Shown here: in pieces, positions 23,445 through 24,643 of the stretch
Position numbering within the stretch: the first letter of the stretch is position 1
Layout of the letters: each line of letters starts with the position of its first letter
From: RGIG5472 sp051867635
GTDB taxonomy: Bacteria; Bacillota; Clostridia; Oscillospirales; Oscillospiraceae
Direction of reading: 5' to 3'
NCBI GenBank assembly: GCA_051867635.1
Contig: JBJDYT010000037.1
Location: forward strand, 1-24,643
DNA length: 24,643 nt
The notes under the pieces: generated by a model
Seen by the model: only the letters and a program-made list of their open reading frames with translations
What the model was told of the DNA's origin: nothing
Database searches by the model: none
Position numbers and translations under genes: made by a program

Positions 23445-24347
23445 TTATTCCGCCTTGGCGGCTTCCGCAGCCTTGGCAGCCTCCGCCGCGGCCTTGGCCT
23501 TTTCGGCCTGGGCCTTCAGCACGGCCTTGAACTTTTCCTTCTCCTCCGCAGTGGCGATGGGCTCGATGGCGTCGCGCGGGCAGACCTTGGTGCAGATCTT
23601 GCAGCCCTTGCACTTGTCATAATCGATGACCGCCACGCCGTCCACCACATGGATGGCGTCAAACTTGCAGTTCTTCGCGCACATACCGCAGCCGATGCAG
23701 GAGTTCTTGCAGACCTTCATGGCCACGGGGCCCTTGTCCTTGTTGGCGCAGTTCACATGCACCTTGCGGGAAGCGGGGACCTCCACGATGATGTGGCGGG
23801 GGCAGGCGCTGCGGCAGGCGCCGCAGTTGGTGCACTTGGCGGGATCGACTTCCGCCACGCCCTTGTCATTGATGTGGATGGCGTCGAACTTGCACGCGCG
23901 CACGCAGTTGCCCAGGCCCAGGCAGCCGAAGCCGCACTCCAGGGGGCCGGCGCCCACCTTCAGCGCGCCGGTGCAGTCCTGCACGCCGCGGTACTCGTAC
24001 TTCTTCACGGCAGCCTCGCCGCCGTTGCAGATGACGTGGGCCACCTTCTTCTCGCCGCTGGGGGCCTCCATGCCCATGATGGCGGCGATCTTCGCCGCGG
24101 CCTCCGCGCCGGCGGGAGCGCAAGCGCTGACGGGAGCCTTCCCCGCCAGGATGGCTTCGGCGCAGCCGGCGCAGCCGGGATAGCCGCAGCCGCCGCAGTT
24201 GGCGCCGGCCAGGCACTCCTGGATCTTGGGCAGGCGTTCGTCCACCTTCACCTCAAACACCTTGGCCGCCACGGCAAGAATGATGCCGAACACCGCGGCC
24301 AGGCCGCCCAGGACCAGCACCGCGTAAACAATATTCATCACATTCAT
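23445..24347 (-). CDS. rnfB: Rnf complex subunit RnfB (iron-sulfur electron entry)
   Basis: Accepts electrons from ferredoxin in the membrane-bound Rnf ferredoxin:NAD+ oxidoreductase, which pumps Na+ or H+. The protein has 300 aa. One N-terminal membrane helix (about 5-28) is followed by the Fe-S domain with C51, C54, C59 and C76 in ANCGGCGYPGCAGC...SAC. Four more cysteine clusters follow: ECGFGCLGLGNCVRAC, CTNCGACRSACP, CIGCGMCAKNC and CKGCKICTKVCP. This is the cluster-rich clostridial form, larger than the E. coli type. The C-terminus is an Ala/Lys/Glu-rich helical tail. AGGAGG precedes the ATG; rnfA ends 12 bases upstream. Last gene of its operon. Confidence 0.96.
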   Translation of the reverse strand: MNVMNIVYAVLVLGGLAAVFGIILAVAAKVFEVKVDERLPKIQECLAGANCGGCGYPGCAGCAEAILAGKAPVSACAPAGAEAAAKIAAIMGMEAPSGEKKVAHVICNGGEAAVKKYEYRGVQDCTGALKVGAGPLECGFGCLGLGNCVRACKFDAIHINDKGVAEVDPAKCTNCGACRSACPRHIIVEVPASRKVHVNCANKDKGPVAMKVCKNSCIGCGMCAKNCKFDAIHVVDGVAVIDYDKCKGCKICTKVCPRDAIEPIATAEEKEKFKAVLKAQAEKAKAAAEAAKAAEAAKAE

Positions 24348-24359
24348 AGCGTTTCCTCC

Positions 24360-24643
24360 TTACTGCCACACGACCATGCCGCTGAAGCCCATGAAGGCCA
24401 GGGCCATCAGGCCGGCGGTGATGAGGGCGATGGGGAAGCCTTCGAAGCACTTGGGGGTCTCGGCAAACTCCAGGCTCTCGCGCACTGCGGCGAAGAGGAA
24501 GATCGCCAGCAGGAAGCCCAGGCCGCCGGTGATGCCGTAGACCACGGACTCGATGAAGTTGTAGTTGTTCTGCGCGTTCAGCAGGGCCACGCCCAGCACC
24601 GCGCAGTTGGTGGTGATCAGGGGCAGGTACACGCCCAGGGCGG
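24360..24643 (-). CDS. rnfA: Rnf complex subunit RnfA, C-terminal part; runs off the window
   Basis: Integral membrane subunit of the Rnf complex, related to NqrE and paired with RnfE in the membrane. About 94 C-terminal residues are visible of a protein usually near 190. LGVYLPLITTNCAVLGVALL carries the conserved TTNC, whose Cys lies in the membrane half of the RnfA/NqrE family and helps hold a buried iron-sulfur centre. VYGITGGLGFLLAIFLFAAVRE and FPIALITAGLMALAFMGFSGM are the last helices. The true start lies beyond the right edge. Gene order A then B fits the common rnfCDGEAB operon. Confidence 0.95.
   Translation of the reverse strand, partial: ALGVYLPLITTNCAVLGVALLNAQNNYNFIESVVYGITGGLGFLLAIFLFAAVRESLEFAETPKCFEGFPIALITAGLMALAFMGFSGMVVWQ

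Noticed and set aside
23074..23613. Upstream extension of folT to 424 residues
   Set aside because: It would translate the THF riboswitch, the promoter, the rnfB terminator and the end of rnfB. The start at 23073 has a good ribosome site.

Overview
The window is a GC-rich stretch of chromosome with dense, mostly minus-strand operons. It reads as a strictly anaerobic gut-type Clostridia, probably a GC-rich Oscillospiraceae/Ruminococcaceae lineage. This rests on five things together: a HrcA/CIRCE class I heat-shock operon, a V/A-type ATP synthase operon, an Rnf complex with a cluster-rich RnfB, a type III glutamine synthetase, and an ANTAR regulator beside a glutamine synthetase. I see no mobile elements, CRISPR arrays, tRNAs or rRNAs. 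The genus is inferred, not shown.

Left end (1-5620), nitrogen assimilation: asnB (partial) and glnN (GS type III) run leftward. A short GS type I homologue and an ANTAR-domain regulator run rightward. They are separated by a 509-bp divergent control region with two near-perfect sigma-70 promoters. Each promoter is followed at once by a hairpin with an ANTAR-like hexaloop (A at 1, G at 4) whose strand also forms the left arm of an intrinsic terminator. The simplest reading is that initiation is strong and expression is set by termination/antitermination through the neighbouring ANTAR protein. That protein has a degenerate receiver with no phosphoacceptor Asp.

Centre (5619-14293), energy: a complete nine-gene V/A-type ATP synthase operon in the order H-I-K-E-C-F-A-B-D, read leftward from a TTGACA-17-TATGAT promoter. 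The rotor subunit K keeps all the Na+ ligands known from Enterococcus hirae NtpK, so the enzyme is predicted to be Na+-coupled. At the far right end rnfB and the end of rnfA encode part of the Rnf ferredoxin:NAD+ oxidoreductase, a plausible Na+ or H+ pump that would feed this ATP synthase.

Right-centre (14362-20973), stress: hrcA-grpE-dnaK-dnaJ, followed without a visible terminator by rpiB and a membrane-anchored putative glycoside hydrolase. The operon starts at a promoter overlaid by a perfect CIRCE operator and ends at a strong terminator.

Right (21022-23341), folate: folT (ECF folate transporter S component) and folC overlap by ATGA. A tetrahydrofolate riboswitch lies in the leader, and the sequence between aptamer and start codon suggests a translational on/off switch. 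The most rewarding parts of the window are these RNA leaders, together with the unusual glutamine synthetase/ANTAR pair.
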